This document shows positions 30,457-40,836 of a DNA stretch of 64,000 bases, piece by piece. The notes below the pieces were generated by a model. The model saw only the letters and a list, made by a program, of their open reading frames with translations, searched no databases and had not been told where the DNA came from. Made by a program: the position numbers and the translations under genes. This DNA comes from Muribaculaceae bacterium (GTDB taxonomy: Bacteria > Bacillota > Clostridia > Lachnospirales > Lachnospiraceae). How positions within the stretch are numbered: the stretch's first letter is position 1; each line of letters starts with the position of its first letter. The DNA lies in assembly GCA_023666425.1 (NCBI GenBank), contig JAMPCA010000003.1:1-64000 (forward strand), in the 5' to 3' direction.

Positions 30457-31197
30457 ATGACCAGAAACGAACTTATCGAAAGCTTTGCAATCAATATGGA
30501 AAAGGAACGCATGGATTTGGACTATTCCCAGGTGCAGATGGCAAAAGCCCTCGACGTATCCCTCTCGACCTATAAGCGCATCTTAAACGGAGAAAGCGCA
30601 AAGATTGACCTGTACATGATGTACCGCATGTACAGGCTTACCAATAAGCTTGGATATGAGCTTGGCTCTGTCAACGATCCCTATCTGGATATCTTTGACA
30701 AGCTAAGACACCTGTCAGAGCAACAGCTCCGCTTCATTCGCTCGATCGTCAATTTTGAGCTGGATTTTACGAAAGACTTACACGACAACGAGCTTGCGGA
30801 GGATTATATCACAGTTCTTGTCCCCACCGGCAACATGCAGGACGGCATGGTCTATGACTCCTGCAACATTGAAAAACTAAATATTGCGCCCTACCGGAAG
30901 CGCTATGGAAATACCATCGACTGCGGCCTCCGGATCACGAACAACTCTCTTCACCCGGTATACCAGATGGACGACACGCTCCTGATCAGCTGCCAGCCCA
31001 TCCGGGACGGCGATACCGGCATTTTCATCGACACGCTCACCGGACTCGTCTATGTGAGAAAGCTGTATCAGGCCACGCCCTGCCGGCTGGAACCACTCAA
31101 CCACTACGGCCGCACTTTCTACATCGACCGCAACAGCGAAGAGGATATCAACCGCTGGATCTACTTCGGCTATGTCGTGACCAGAATGCACGACTGA
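30457..31197 (+). CDS. HTH regulator with degenerate S24/LexA-like domain
   Basis: A 246-residue cytoplasmic regulator. Residues 20-65 form an XRE-type helix-turn-helix (YSQVQMAKALDVSLSTYKRILNG). The C-terminal half resembles the S24 peptidase fold of LexA and CI-type repressors: LRITNNSLHPVYQMDDTLLIS and GLVYVRKLY. Ser164 and Lys202 sit about as far apart as the catalytic Ser-Lys pair of LexA. No Ala-Gly cleavage site is obvious in the linker, so it may sense or dimerise rather than cleave itself. It is convergent with the Lon-like ATPase, nine bases apart. Target genes unknown. Confidence 0.72.
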   Translation: MTRNELIESFAINMEKERMDLDYSQVQMAKALDVSLSTYKRILNGESAKIDLYMMYRMYRLTNKLGYELGSVNDPYLDIFDKLRHLSEQQLRFIRSIVNFELDFTKDLHDNELAEDYITVLVPTGNMQDGMVYDSCNIEKLNIAPYRKRYGNTIDCGLRITNNSLHPVYQMDDTLLISCQPIRDGDTGIFIDTLTGLVYVRKLYQATPCRLEPLNHYGRTFYIDRNSEEDINRWIYFGYVVTRMHD

Positions 31198-31206
31198 CCG
31201 GACGCA

Positions 31207-32685
31207 TCAGCCCAGCAGCTTCTGCAGCGCCTGCACGTCGTACAGCACCGAAGGCGTATTCTCCACCTCGATCTGGTAAAGCGCATGGGCGGCTATATGC
31301 TCCGCCGCCTGCTCCAGATCCCGGATTCCGCTGGTATTTTCACAGCGTTCCACCAGCGCCTGCAGAGCCTCTTCGTCCAGCCTGCACTCCTCTTCGTTCA
31401 GCCCCATGCGCTTAAGAACCTTCGGCAGCGCGAATTTTGAGAAGATAATCCGTTTCTCCTCCTTCGTATAGTCCGGGATATCAATCACTGCAAAGCGCGA
31501 CATAAGCGGTGCACTGATTTTGTCCTTCTCATTGGCCGTCGCGATCGGATAGACTCCCAGGGTCGGAACCATGCACTCCATATAATTGTCTGTAAATCCC
31601 AGATTGTCCAAAAGCGTCAGCAGGACGTCTGCCGGATTGCCGTTGCCCTTCCCGGAACCGGCCTTGTCCAGCTCATTGATAATAAACACCAGATTCGATT
31701 CCCCCGCCATGGAAAATGCTTCCATGACAATTCCCGGTTTCGCGTTGGCATAAACCCGCGAACTACCGGTGAGCTGTTCCGGGTCGTGGATAGAACTCAT
31801 ATCCAGCGTAGTCCACGGCAGCTTTAATATCCTTGCCACAGCGTAGGCGATCTGTGACTTTCCGGTTCCAGCGGGTCCCACCAGAAGCAGACCGTAAGCC
31901 GGGAGCGTGTGGGTGCGGTTGATCTGGATGATCGTCTCGATGATTCTCTGCTTCACCCGCTCCATGCCATACAGCTCCTCGTCCAGAATACGTCTGGCTT
32001 CCACCGGATCGATAGACTCGAAATAATTGCTTTTCCACTGGATATTCATCATCATGGAGAGCGCCCGCTGGGCATGCCGCCTCTCCTCCGGGGATACCTC
32101 CGATGAATGTGCCACCGCAAGATTGCGCCGCGCCCAGAGCCGGATATTGTCCGGCAGCGTCCTCCCGGCACAGGTCATAAAATCGGTGATGCTCTGGAGG
32201 CTGGTGAGCTTCATGCTGTCCCCCTCCTCCTTATCCTCATCCTCCGCTTCCTCCACCGGCGCGCTGCTGGCAAACAGCCGCTCGATCATAAACTGTAAAA
32301 ACCCGTCCTCGGCAGAGAGCTTTTTACCTCCCCCGAAAGCAATCTCCCGAATCTTTAAAACCGCATAGCCGTCCTCTCTGCACTCCCCCGTCAGGCGGAC
32401 ATTGATGTGATTGTCCCCCAGCCAGCGGAGAAGGCTGACAAAACGGGCGTCCACCTGTAAAATGTCTGCGGCGCAGCTTCTCCCGTCCTCCTTAAATTCA
32501 AAAGCCGTCCCCCGGATCCGGCTGGTAAACACACCGGACGTGTGGCGCTTCCACTCTCTCGTCCCGCTCTCCAGCAGCAAAATCGGCTTCTCTAAGCTGG
32601 CGGCTTTTTCACCTGACAAAAAAGTGGTATAGGTACACGGGGCCTCCTTTTTTTCGGAGGCCCCGCTGAAATCAAATACTGGCAT
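31207..32685 (-). CDS. Lon-like AAA+ ATPase without protease domain
   Basis: A 492-residue protein. Residues 1-150 are an unrecognised N-terminal region ending in an acidic linker. Residues ~225-490 form an AAA+ module closest to Lon: LLVGPAGTGKSQIAYAVAR (Walker A), FIINELDKAGSGKGNGNPADVLLTLLD, sensor-1-like ATANEKD, and SRFAVIDIPDYTKEEK. There is no C-terminal Lon Ser-Lys protease domain. The Walker B aspartate is Asn337 (NELDK instead of DEIDK), although Glu338 is kept. It is therefore probably a remodelling ATPase with altered nucleotide handling. Neighbours are a soluble chemoreceptor and a HTH regulator. Function unknown. Confidence 0.75.
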   Translation of the reverse strand: MPVFDFSGASEKKEAPCTYTTFLSGEKAASLEKPILLLESGTREWKRHTSGVFTSRIRGTAFEFKEDGRSCAADILQVDARFVSLLRWLGDNHINVRLTGECREDGYAVLKIREIAFGGGKKLSAEDGFLQFMIERLFASSAPVEEAEDEDKEEGDSMKLTSLQSITDFMTCAGRTLPDNIRLWARRNLAVAHSSEVSPEERRHAQRALSMMMNIQWKSNYFESIDPVEARRILDEELYGMERVKQRIIETIIQINRTHTLPAYGLLLVGPAGTGKSQIAYAVARILKLPWTTLDMSSIHDPEQLTGSSRVYANAKPGIVMEAFSMAGESNLVFIINELDKAGSGKGNGNPADVLLTLLDNLGFTDNYMECMVPTLGVYPIATANEKDKISAPLMSRFAVIDIPDYTKEEKRIIFSKFALPKVLKRMGLNEEECRLDEEALQALVERCENTSGIRDLEQAAEHIAAHALYQIEVENTPSVLYDVQALQKLLG

Positions 32686-32729
32686 ATACTTACTCTCTTT
32701 CTATCTGTCTGGCTGCTTTTAGAAGACTG

Positions 32730-33548
32730 CTAGATATTTACATTCTTCTCCAGCTGCTCAGCCAGCTGAATCGTCTCGTTCAAAGTATTCTTGATCATCT
32801 CCATATTGTCCATATGCTCCTGCGCCGCGTCGGTCGCATCTTTTATGGAGTCAACGATAGAGCCAAGATGAACGGCAATATCGCTCAGGGTCGCCTTGAT
32901 CTCCGTGGCAGAGCTGCCGCTGTCATTGGCCAGCTTTCCCATCTGGTCGGCAACCACGGCAAATCCGCGGCCGTACTCGCCGCTGCGCGCAGCCTCAATC
33001 GAAGCATTCAGCGCCAGAATATTGGAACGCGAGGCATTGCCGCTGATTTTCCCGACCACCTCCGTCGCCGCATTGACGTCACTCTCCACGCTGCTCGTCA
33101 CCTCATTCACCTCTGTCAGCATCCGGGACAGCCCCTCAATGCCGGAAACAATCGTCTCGACCGAGCCCCTGACGTTATGTACAGACTCCTGAAATCTGGA
33201 AGCGATCTCCCTGTTCTGCTCGCGCACATCCGCAGAATATGAACAGGTAATACAGCCAACCACCTCTGTGCCATCCTTTATTGGTACAACCATCCCCTCG
33301 AACGGCTCTCCCATCACTTCCTTGGGAAGCTGGTTCTTTCTGGCTCTGCCGGAATCAATCACCTTCTGAAACGCACCGCTGGGATCCACGAAACGCTCCC
33401 CCACCTTCAGCTGGGGGCTTACTCCCTCCGGCACGACAAAACCCGAAACAATCCCCTCCCGGTCAATCACGGTTATGTATACTTCCTGCTCAAACAATTG
33501 CTGTATCAGCGGCAGCTCGCTGACAAGCTTCTCCAGCCGTTCATTCAA
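32730..33548 (-). CDS. Soluble methyl-accepting chemotaxis-type protein
   Basis: A 272-residue receptor without membrane segments. The N-terminal ~115 residues form a PAS/GAF-like ligand domain ([42 protein letters not shown]) like that of cytosolic single-domain MCP sensors. The C-terminal signalling domain has [34 protein letters not shown] but is very short, with little adaptation region. I place the start at the TTG at 33548, since AGGAGG lies nine bases upstream; the in-frame ATG at 33587 would encode that ribosome site as protein. It may report a small cytosolic ligand to CheA. Confidence 0.85.
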   Translation of the reverse strand: MNERLEKLVSELPLIQQLFEQEVYITVIDREGIVSGFVVPEGVSPQLKVGERFVDPSGAFQKVIDSGRARKNQLPKEVMGEPFEGMVVPIKDGTEVVGCITCSYSADVREQNREIASRFQESVHNVRGSVETIVSGIEGLSRMLTEVNEVTSSVESDVNAATEVVGKISGNASRSNILALNASIEAARSGEYGRGFAVVADQMGKLANDSGSSATEIKATLSDIAVHLGSIVDSIKDATDAAQEHMDNMEMIKNTLNETIQLAEQLEKNVNI

Positions 33549-33650
33549 TTTAAGATACCTCCTCCAAAATAAATAGTACTCGTCCAAATAGATTCTGCCA
33601 ATATTTTATCAAAATTCTCCGGTTTTGTATAGCATTTTGATGTTTTTGTA

Positions 33651-33684
33651 AAAGAAAATTCCTGCACCCGGACAGTGCAGGAAT
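33651..33684 (-). terminator. Terminator after purA
   Basis: Minus-strand stem ATTCCTGCAC/GTGCAGGAAT with seven-base loop, followed by TTTCTTT. It lies a few bases after the purA stop. Confidence 0.88.
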
Positions 33685-33692
33685 GAAAATAA

Positions 33693-34985
33693 CTATTTGC
33701 TGAGCGCAGATGTGCGGTATATAATATCCTCCCGCCCCGGGCCGTTGGATATCATGGTGACCGGATAGCCGATCTCCTTCTCGATGAACTCTATATATCC
33801 GCGACAGTTCTCCGGCAGCTCCTCATAGCGCGAAATCCCCCGGATATCACACTTCCAGCCCGGCAGATTCTTATATACCGGCTTTGCCTTTTCCAGCCTG
33901 CCGGTCACCGGGAAATCTGTCGTGACCTCCCCGTCGATCTCGTAGCCCACGCAGACCGGAATCTCCTCCAGATAACCGAGCACGTCCAGCACGGTAAAGG
34001 CCACATCTGTCGCGCCCTGCAGACGACAGCCGTATTTGCTTGCCACACAGTCAAACCAGCCCACGCGTCTCGGCCTTCCGGTGGTCGCGCCGAACTCGCC
34101 GCCGTCGCCGCCTCTTCGCCTGAGCTCGTCCGCCTCCCCGCCAAAAAGCTCGCTGACAAAGGCTCCCGCCCCCACTGCGGAGGAGTATGCCTTGCAGACA
34201 GTGACAATCTGCCGGATCTCATAGGGCGGAATGCCTGCGCCGATCGCGCCGTAGGCGGCCAAAGTGGAGGAGGAGGTCACCATCGGGTAGATTCCATGAT
34301 CCGGATCCTTTAAGGTGCCAAGCTGTCCCTCCAGAAGAATTGTTTTTCCGTCCCGCAGAGCCTGATGCAAAAACAACGAAACATCTCCCACATAGGGAGC
34401 CACCATATCCCGGTATTCGTGCAGCGTGCCAAGAAGCTCCTGCGGATCTATGAGAGGCTTGTGATACAGATGCTCTAAGAGTACATTTTTCTGCTGTGCA
34501 ACTCTCAGCACTTTTTCCTCCAGGAGTGCATCGTCAAAGAGCTCGCTGACCTGAAAGCCGATCTTGGCGTACTTGTCTGAATAAAAGGGGGCGATACCCG
34601 ATTTGGTGGAGCCGAAGGATTTTCCTCCCAGACGCTCCTCCTCGTACTCATCGAAGAGAATATGATAGGGCATCACGATCTGCGCCCTGTCCGACACCAG
34701 AAGCTTAGGCGCTGGTACATCCCGGTCTGTAATGGATTTCACTTCCCTGAAAAGCGCCGGGATATTGAGCGCCACTCCGTTGCCGATCACGTTTGTAATG
34801 TGGCTGTAAAATACACCGGAGGGCAGCGTGTGCAGCGCAAATTTACCGTAATTATTGACAATGGTATGCCCGGCGTTCGCCCCGCCCTGAAAGCGCACGA
34901 CAATGTCCGCAGACTCCGCCAGCATATCCGTTATTTTTCCCTTTCCCTCATCGCCCCAGTTGGAGCCAACTATCGCCTTAACCAT
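33693..34985 (-). CDS. purA: Adenylosuccinate synthetase
   Basis: GTP-dependent ligation of aspartate to IMP, the first committed step to AMP. The 430-residue protein has the P-loop variant GSNWGDEGKGKITD at its N-terminus, GGANAGHTIVN, LEGQLGTLKDPDHGIYPMVTSSS, and the base-binding TGRPRRVGWFD. Note Q-L-G-T-L-K-D in place of the more common Q-G-x-x-L-D-x-D in the IMP/Asp loop. The ATG at 34985 follows AGGAGG by seven bases. It starts 17 bases after degV ends. Confidence 0.96.
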   Translation of the reverse strand: MVKAIVGSNWGDEGKGKITDMLAESADIVVRFQGGANAGHTIVNNYGKFALHTLPSGVFYSHITNVIGNGVALNIPALFREVKSITDRDVPAPKLLVSDRAQIVMPYHILFDEYEEERLGGKSFGSTKSGIAPFYSDKYAKIGFQVSELFDDALLEEKVLRVAQQKNVLLEHLYHKPLIDPQELLGTLHEYRDMVAPYVGDVSLFLHQALRDGKTILLEGQLGTLKDPDHGIYPMVTSSSTLAAYGAIGAGIPPYEIRQIVTVCKAYSSAVGAGAFVSELFGGEADELRRRGGDGGEFGATTGRPRRVGWFDCVASKYGCRLQGATDVAFTVLDVLGYLEEIPVCVGYEIDGEVTTDFPVTGRLEKAKPVYKNLPGWKCDIRGISRYEELPENCRGYIEFIEKEIGYPVTMISNGPGREDIIYRTSALSK

Positions 34986-35002
34986 TTTATTTCCTCCTAA
35001 GC

Positions 35003-35872
35003 TTAGCAAAATTCGATTTTCTTAGAGCATGCAACCGCCAGCGATCCCGGCCCGATATGGCAGGAAATCGACAGCGAGAGCGGATGGAGCACGATTTCAT
35101 TATTGGGGAACACCTCCTGCACCTCTTCCTTAAACGCCTCCGCCTCCGCGAGATTGTAGGTATATGCCATCTCTAAATTCATCTTCGCACCGTCCGGGCT
35201 GCCAAAGCGCTTGTCAAAATCGTTCTTCATGGATTCGATCATAATGCTTTTCGCCTGCCGGACTGTCCTTGCCTTGGCAAAGGCGTCCAGCTTTTCCCCC
35301 TGAATCTGCAGCACGGGCTTTAGCTTTAACAGTGTCCCAAGCGCCGCGGCGGCCGGCGTGATGCGCCCGCCCTTTTTCAGGTATTCCAGTGTGTCCACCA
35401 TAATATAAATGGAGGATTCAAACTTGCAGGCCTCCAGACTCTCCCGTATCTCCACCGCGTTCTTTCCCTCTGCCGCAAGCTGTAGCGCATCGAGCACCGA
35501 CTGGCGCATCGTAACGGAAATACGCTGGTTGTTCACCACCTGCACCTTCCCGTCATAATCCTGCGCCAGCATATGTGCTGTCTCGCAGGAGCTGCTCAGC
35601 CCGGAGGACATGGGAATATGCACGATCTCGTCATACTCCTCCAGAAGCTTGTCCCACATGTCCGTCACATCGCCGACTACCGGCATCGAGGTCTTAATCT
35701 CGCCTCCCTGCGCCAGCCTTTCGTAGAACTGCTCCTGCGTCAGGTCGATATCTTCATAGTACATTTTCCCATCAATATAAAAAGGCATGGGGAGCACTAC
35801 AACCCCCAGCTTCTTTGCTTCCGCCTGTGTGATTCCACTGTTACTGTCCGTAACTACAACCAGTTTGCCCAT
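35003..35872 (-). CDS. DegV family fatty-acid-binding protein
   Basis: A 289-residue DegV/FakB-type protein. FakB proteins present fatty acids to the kinase FakA for incorporation into phospholipid. Visible features are VVTDSNSGITQAEAKKLGVVVLPMPFYIDG at the N-terminus, the TSMPVVGDV lipid-site loop, IPMSSGLSSSCETA, and the C-terminal HIGPGSLAVACSKK. The ATG at 35872 has GAGGAT upstream; the longer frame to 36037 adds a hydrophobic stretch that overlaps the promoter and is rejected. No fakA (DAK-like) gene is in the window. Confidence 0.93.
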   Translation of the reverse strand: MGKLVVVTDSNSGITQAEAKKLGVVVLPMPFYIDGKMYYEDIDLTQEQFYERLAQGGEIKTSMPVVGDVTDMWDKLLEEYDEIVHIPMSSGLSSSCETAHMLAQDYDGKVQVVNNQRISVTMRQSVLDALQLAAEGKNAVEIRESLEACKFESSIYIMVDTLEYLKKGGRITPAAAALGTLLKLKPVLQIQGEKLDAFAKARTVRQAKSIMIESMKNDFDKRFGSPDGAKMNLEMAYTYNLAEAEAFKEEVQEVFPNNEIVLHPLSLSISCHIGPGSLAVACSKKIEFC

Positions 35873-35919
35873 CGCTAATCCTCTTAAATTTATAATTGCG
35901 TTGAATTTCCAACTTGTAT

Positions 35920-35928
35920 AGTATAACA
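35920..35928 (-). promoter_or_regulatory. Extended -10 promoter of degV-purA
   Basis: Minus-strand TGTTATACT, an extended -10 (TGnTATACT), 48 bases before the degV start. No good -35 is seen, as is usual for extended -10 promoters. Confidence 0.5.
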
Positions 35929-35982
35929 TGAGGAGAAAAAAAAGGAAAGAGTTTACCACAAAAAAGAGAGATACATTCGTCA

Positions 35983-36030
35983 AATAAAAAACAGGAGGCC
36001 TATGCAAGCATAGCCTCCTGTTTTTTATTT
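35983..36030 (-). terminator. Strong, probably bidirectional terminator after groEL
   Basis: A long stem, AAAAAACAGGAGGC with its complement GCCTCCTGTTTTTT, with a small bulge and a partly paired loop, flanked by A- and T-runs. It lies 15 bases after the groEL stop and before the degV promoter. Confidence 0.93.
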
Positions 36031-36044
36031 TCCTCATTGTTTCG

Positions 36045-37691
<1,647 letters not shown>

Positions 37692-37707
37692 CTAAATCTC
37701 CGAAAAA

Positions 37708-37992
37708 TTATTCTACAACCGCCAGAATATCATTCTGCCTTACAATGATGTACTCCTCGCCCTCAAGCTTTACCTCTGTGCCTGAATACTTGGAATAGAT
37801 GACCTTCTGGCCTTCCTTCACCTGCATCACGACCTCCTTGCCATCTACCATGCCTCCCGGGCCTACGGCAATGACCAAAGCCTCCTGCGGCTTCTCCTGT
37901 GCGGTTCCGGTCAGAATAATCCCGGATGCTGTCGTCTCTTCCGCTTCCAACTGTTTCAACACTACTCTGTCTGTCAATGGTACTAATTTCAT
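37708..37992 (-). CDS. groES: Co-chaperonin GroES
   Basis: Heptameric lid for GroEL. The 94-residue protein shows LVPLTDRVVLKQLEAEETTASGIILTGTAQEKP, the mobile-loop region, and YSKYSGTEVKLEGEEYIIVRQNDILAVVE at the C-terminus. The ATG is preceded by AAAGGAGGCTTTAGGAC. CIRCE and a sigma-A promoter lie immediately upstream. Confidence 0.98.
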   Translation of the reverse strand: MKLVPLTDRVVLKQLEAEETTASGIILTGTAQEKPQEALVIAVGPGGMVDGKEVVMQVKEGQKVIYSKYSGTEVKLEGEEYIIVRQNDILAVVE

Positions 37993-38017
37993 GTCCTAAA
38001 GCCTCCTTTTTATTTTA

Positions 38018-38044
38018 TTAGCACTCATTCAAATCGAGTGCTAA
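38018..38044 (-). promoter_or_regulatory. CIRCE operator of groES-groEL
   Basis: Perfect TTAGCACTC, nine bases, GAGTGCTAA, 26 bases before the groES start. Same half-sites as at hrcA, so both operons form one HrcA regulon. Confidence 0.97.
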
Positions 38045-38058
38045 TTGATTCTTTTAAT

Positions 38059-38087
38059 AAAATAACACTGTTGCTTTTTCTTGTCAA
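38059..38087 (-). promoter_or_regulatory. Sigma-A promoter of groES-groEL
   Basis: Minus-strand TTGACA (38087-38082), 17 bases, TATTTT (38064-38059). The boxes match those of the hrcA promoter exactly, including the AAGAAA-type start of the spacer. Confidence 0.87.
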
Positions 38088-38153
38088 CAGTGTTATGTAA
38101 AGTTTATTTTATTTTTATATTTTTATGCATGGGACTGTAAGCAAACTCCCGCC

Positions 38154-38714
38154 TCAGTCCAGAAATTCCACCTCCCCGGTGGCAAGGTGGTAAACCGCGC
38201 CGCTGACGATCATGCTCTTAAGCTGCTCGGGGGACTCCTTTTCGAGCGCCTCCTTGATCTGTTTTACGGAATGCATCACATTCAGGCAGCAGGCGTGCTC
38301 CGGGTTCGTCTCGTTCCCGATTGCCTGCCGGATCACATCCGTAATCGTCCTGATGTGTCCCTCCGCATGGCCGTCGAGGGCGGCCCCCACTGCGCCGCAA
38401 TTGTCATGTCCGAGAACCACCACCAGCCGGCTCCCCAGATGGTTCACCGCATACTCGATGCTCCCAAGCTGGTGGGAGTCGATCACATTTCCCGCTACCC
38501 GGATAACAAAAAGCTCCCCGAGTCCGACGGAGAAAATGCTCTCCGGGATGACTCTGGAATCCGCGCAGCTGACAATCACTGCATAGGGCTGCTGCCCATT
38601 CTCACAAAGGCTCTTTCGCCGTTTCGGGGAAATATCGCCCACGGGCGTCTCCGACTGCATGTACTGCAGATTTCCTTCCTTTAAGGTTTCCAATGCTCTC
38701 TGTGCCGTTTTCAT
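38154..38714 (-). CDS. Beta-class carbonic anhydrase
   Basis: Zinc enzyme interconverting CO2 and bicarbonate, here probably supplying bicarbonate for carboxylations. The 186-residue protein has CADSR (Cys50, Asp52, Arg54) and LGHDNCGAV (His103, Cys106), the complete beta-class zinc set. It starts with a GAAAGGAG ribosome site. It sits between the groES promoter and the HAD gene on the same strand, with a 114-base leader gap from the latter that includes a palindrome (GTCTCCAC/GTGGAGAC) lacking a T-run. Confidence 0.94.
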   Translation of the reverse strand: MKTAQRALETLKEGNLQYMQSETPVGDISPKRRKSLCENGQQPYAVIVSCADSRVIPESIFSVGLGELFVIRVAGNVIDSHQLGSIEYAVNHLGSRLVVVLGHDNCGAVGAALDGHAEGHIRTITDVIRQAIGNETNPEHACCLNVMHSVKQIKEALEKESPEQLKSMIVSGAVYHLATGEVEFLD

Positions 38715-38828
38715 GTTACCATTTCTCCTTTCATTTTTCTATACTCATGGAGCCGGTCTCCACAATGCCTGATTCGTGGAGACGCGATCCATAGCAGCTG
38801 GTTTCACCGGCCTGCGGCCCATCGTCTC

Positions 38829-39620
38829 TTACGGATCCAGCAGCCCATAGTGCTGCATCGCCCGGAGTATGCCGTCGGCATGGATATCCGTGGTGACATA
38901 CTCTGCCGCCGCCTTTGCCGCCTCCGAGGCATTGCCCATCGCAATGCTGTGCCCCACGAAGCGCAACATATCCAGATCGTTGACGCTGTCCCCCACCGCG
39001 TAGGTGTCCTCCCGGTCTACACCAAGATACTTACAGAGCCAGTCGATGCCCGATGCTTTGGAGGTTCCCCTTGGCACCACCTCGATGACGCTTCCGTCAT
39101 GCTCCAGAAAGTCAAAGACATCGGACAGCTTTTCCTTCACAGTCGCATAATCTGTGTGGGGACGCACGTCTGCAGAAAACTTGTTGATGCGGATATCCGG
39201 CGTATACGCCTTAAGCGGAATCGCCGTGTTCCCCATTTCCTGAAACAGATAGGCTACATAGGGATCTTCCTCAAAGCCCACCTCGTCGATCCAGTGACGC
39301 TCCGGTCCTTCCAGCACCACCGGCATACGGCATTCTCTTGTAATCTGAAACACCCGCCTGACCTGCTCCGGCGGAAGAATATACTCATAGAGAATCTTCC
39401 CGTCCATCTCGATGTGATTGCCGCAGGCCGCCACAATTCCGTCAAAGCCGATGCCCAAAAGCTTATCCGAGCGAATATTTCCCCGTGCCCTGCCGCTGCA
39501 GAGAAAAATCTTATGTCCGCGCTCCCGCAGGCCATGTAACGCCGTGACCGTGCTCTCTGCAATCTCCATCTGTGCATCCCAAAGCGTTCCGTCTATATCA
39601 AAAAATATCAGCTTTGACAT
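38829..39620 (-). CDS. Cof-type HAD phosphatase
   Basis: A 263-residue haloacid-dehalogenase hydrolase of the Cof/YbjI type, likely acting on sugar phosphates, FMN or similar small phosphate esters. It has the nucleophile motif FFDIDGTLWD at the N-terminus, FLCSGRARGNI (motif II), the type IIB cap in the middle, and AVGDSVNDLDMLRFVGHSIAMGNA (motif IV). It starts 15 bases after the amidohydrolase gene with AAGGGGAGAGG before the ATG, so it probably belongs to that transcription unit. Substrate cannot be told from sequence. Confidence 0.92.
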   Translation of the reverse strand: MSKLIFFDIDGTLWDAQMEIAESTVTALHGLRERGHKIFLCSGRARGNIRSDKLLGIGFDGIVAACGNHIEMDGKILYEYILPPEQVRRVFQITRECRMPVVLEGPERHWIDEVGFEEDPYVAYLFQEMGNTAIPLKAYTPDIRINKFSADVRPHTDYATVKEKLSDVFDFLEHDGSVIEVVPRGTSKASGIDWLCKYLGVDREDTYAVGDSVNDLDMLRFVGHSIAMGNASEAAKAAAEYVTTDIHADGILRAMQHYGLLDP

Positions 39621-39635
39621 TCCTCTCCCCTTTTT

Positions 39636-40811
39636 TCATTTGTGATTTTTCAGCCACTCCGTCGCACAGTGCGCCAGACATGCCGCACCGATGGGACAGA
39701 CCTCCTCATTAAACCGTACCTTCGGATGGTGGGCGCTGTAAGCTCCCCGCTCATCCAAAAAGCCCGCGGACAGATACATAAAAGAAGCCGGTACCCGCTC
39801 CGCGATAATCGCAAAGTCCTCCGAAGCGCTGGCGCTGACTCCCGGATATTCGGCAAAGCCCGGAATCGCCAGCTCCCGCATATAGCCCAGCATCTCCGTC
39901 GTCAGCGCACTGTCGCACACCAGGGGCGGGACAGCGGACATTTCCTCAAACGTCACAGAGCCGCCGTATACGGCAGCTACCGCGTCCGCCACCTCGCGGA
40001 TGCGCTTCCGCAGCTTTTCCCTCTCCCCTGCGTCGTTGGTGCGCAACGTCCCCTCTAAAACAGCGGTGTCCGGGATGATATTCGACGCTGAACCGCCGGC
40101 GAATTTTCCGATGGTGAGCACGCAGGCCATATTGGGATCTGCCTCCCTCGCAATCAGCTCCTGCAGCGCCAGATGAATGTGAACGCCGATATTGATCGGA
40201 TCGATGGCATTGTGGGGATAGGCGCCGTGTCCCCCCTTCCCCTGCACGGTCATCCGAAAACCGTCCACCGAAAACATCATGGTACCCTGACTGTTATACA
40301 TGACAAGCCCCACGGGCATCTGGCCGGGGGACACATGGTAGGCGAGTGCCGCATCCACCGGGGGATTTTCCAGAATTCCCGCCGCGATCATATCCCGGCT
40401 TCCCTCGAAGATCTCCTCCGCAGGCTGAAACATGAACTTCACCGTCCCGACGAGCTCTCCCTCCCGCTCCTTCAACAGCTTTGCCGCCGCCAGCAGCATC
40501 GCGGCATGGAAGTCGTGGCCGCAGGCATGTGCCTCTGTTCCGGTGGGGCATGCGAACGCCTCCCCGCTCTCCTCCGGCATGGGCAGGGCGTCCATATCCG
40601 CCCGAAGCAGGAGACATTTGCCCCCGCTCCCCAGCGTCGCCGTCACGCCGTGTCCACAGCGCCGGGGATTCAGTCCGTACTCCGCCAGCTTTTCCATCAC
40701 ATAGCCCTGCGCGACTGGCATGTCAAGCCCCGTCTCCGCATTGGTGTGAAAAAACCTCCGGTTGGCGATGATTTCATCTTTCATCTCCAGCGCGCGTTCA
40801 TAATCATTCAT
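39636..40811 (-). CDS. M20 family amidohydrolase (N-acyl amino acid hydrolase-like)
   Basis: A 391-residue dinuclear metallohydrolase of the M20D group, which removes acyl or aryl groups from N-acyl amino acids or splits similar amides. Visible: LLLRADMDALPMPEESG, HACGHDFHAAMLLAAAKLL (metal ligands), MFQPAEEIFEGSRDMIAAG, and the dimerisation domain GKGGHGAYPHNAIDPI, ending in GVSASASEDFAIIAE. No signal peptide, so the substrate must be imported. It lies 25 bases after the membrane-protein pair, which suggests those import its substrate. Confidence 0.93.
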   Translation of the reverse strand: MNDYERALEMKDEIIANRRFFHTNAETGLDMPVAQGYVMEKLAEYGLNPRRCGHGVTATLGSGGKCLLLRADMDALPMPEESGEAFACPTGTEAHACGHDFHAAMLLAAAKLLKEREGELVGTVKFMFQPAEEIFEGSRDMIAAGILENPPVDAALAYHVSPGQMPVGLVMYNSQGTMMFSVDGFRMTVQGKGGHGAYPHNAIDPINIGVHIHLALQELIAREADPNMACVLTIGKFAGGSASNIIPDTAVLEGTLRTNDAGEREKLRKRIREVADAVAAVYGGSVTFEEMSAVPPLVCDSALTTEMLGYMRELAIPGFAEYPGVSASASEDFAIIAERVPASFMYLSAGFLDERGAYSAHHPKVRFNEEVCPIGAACLAHCATEWLKNHK

Positions 40812-40836
40812 AAAAATCCCCCCTCTTCGTTCCTTT

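Noticed and set aside
35873-36037. N-terminal extension of the DegV protein with a hydrophobic, membrane-like stretch
   Set aside because: It runs over the promoter and has no ribosome site; the ATG at 35872 has GAGGAT and gives the normal DegV start.
38735-38828. Palindrome GTCTCCAC/GTGGAGAC between the HAD and carbonic anhydrase genes as a terminator
   Set aside because: No T-run follows on either strand and the loop is long; kept only as a remark in the carbonic anhydrase entry.
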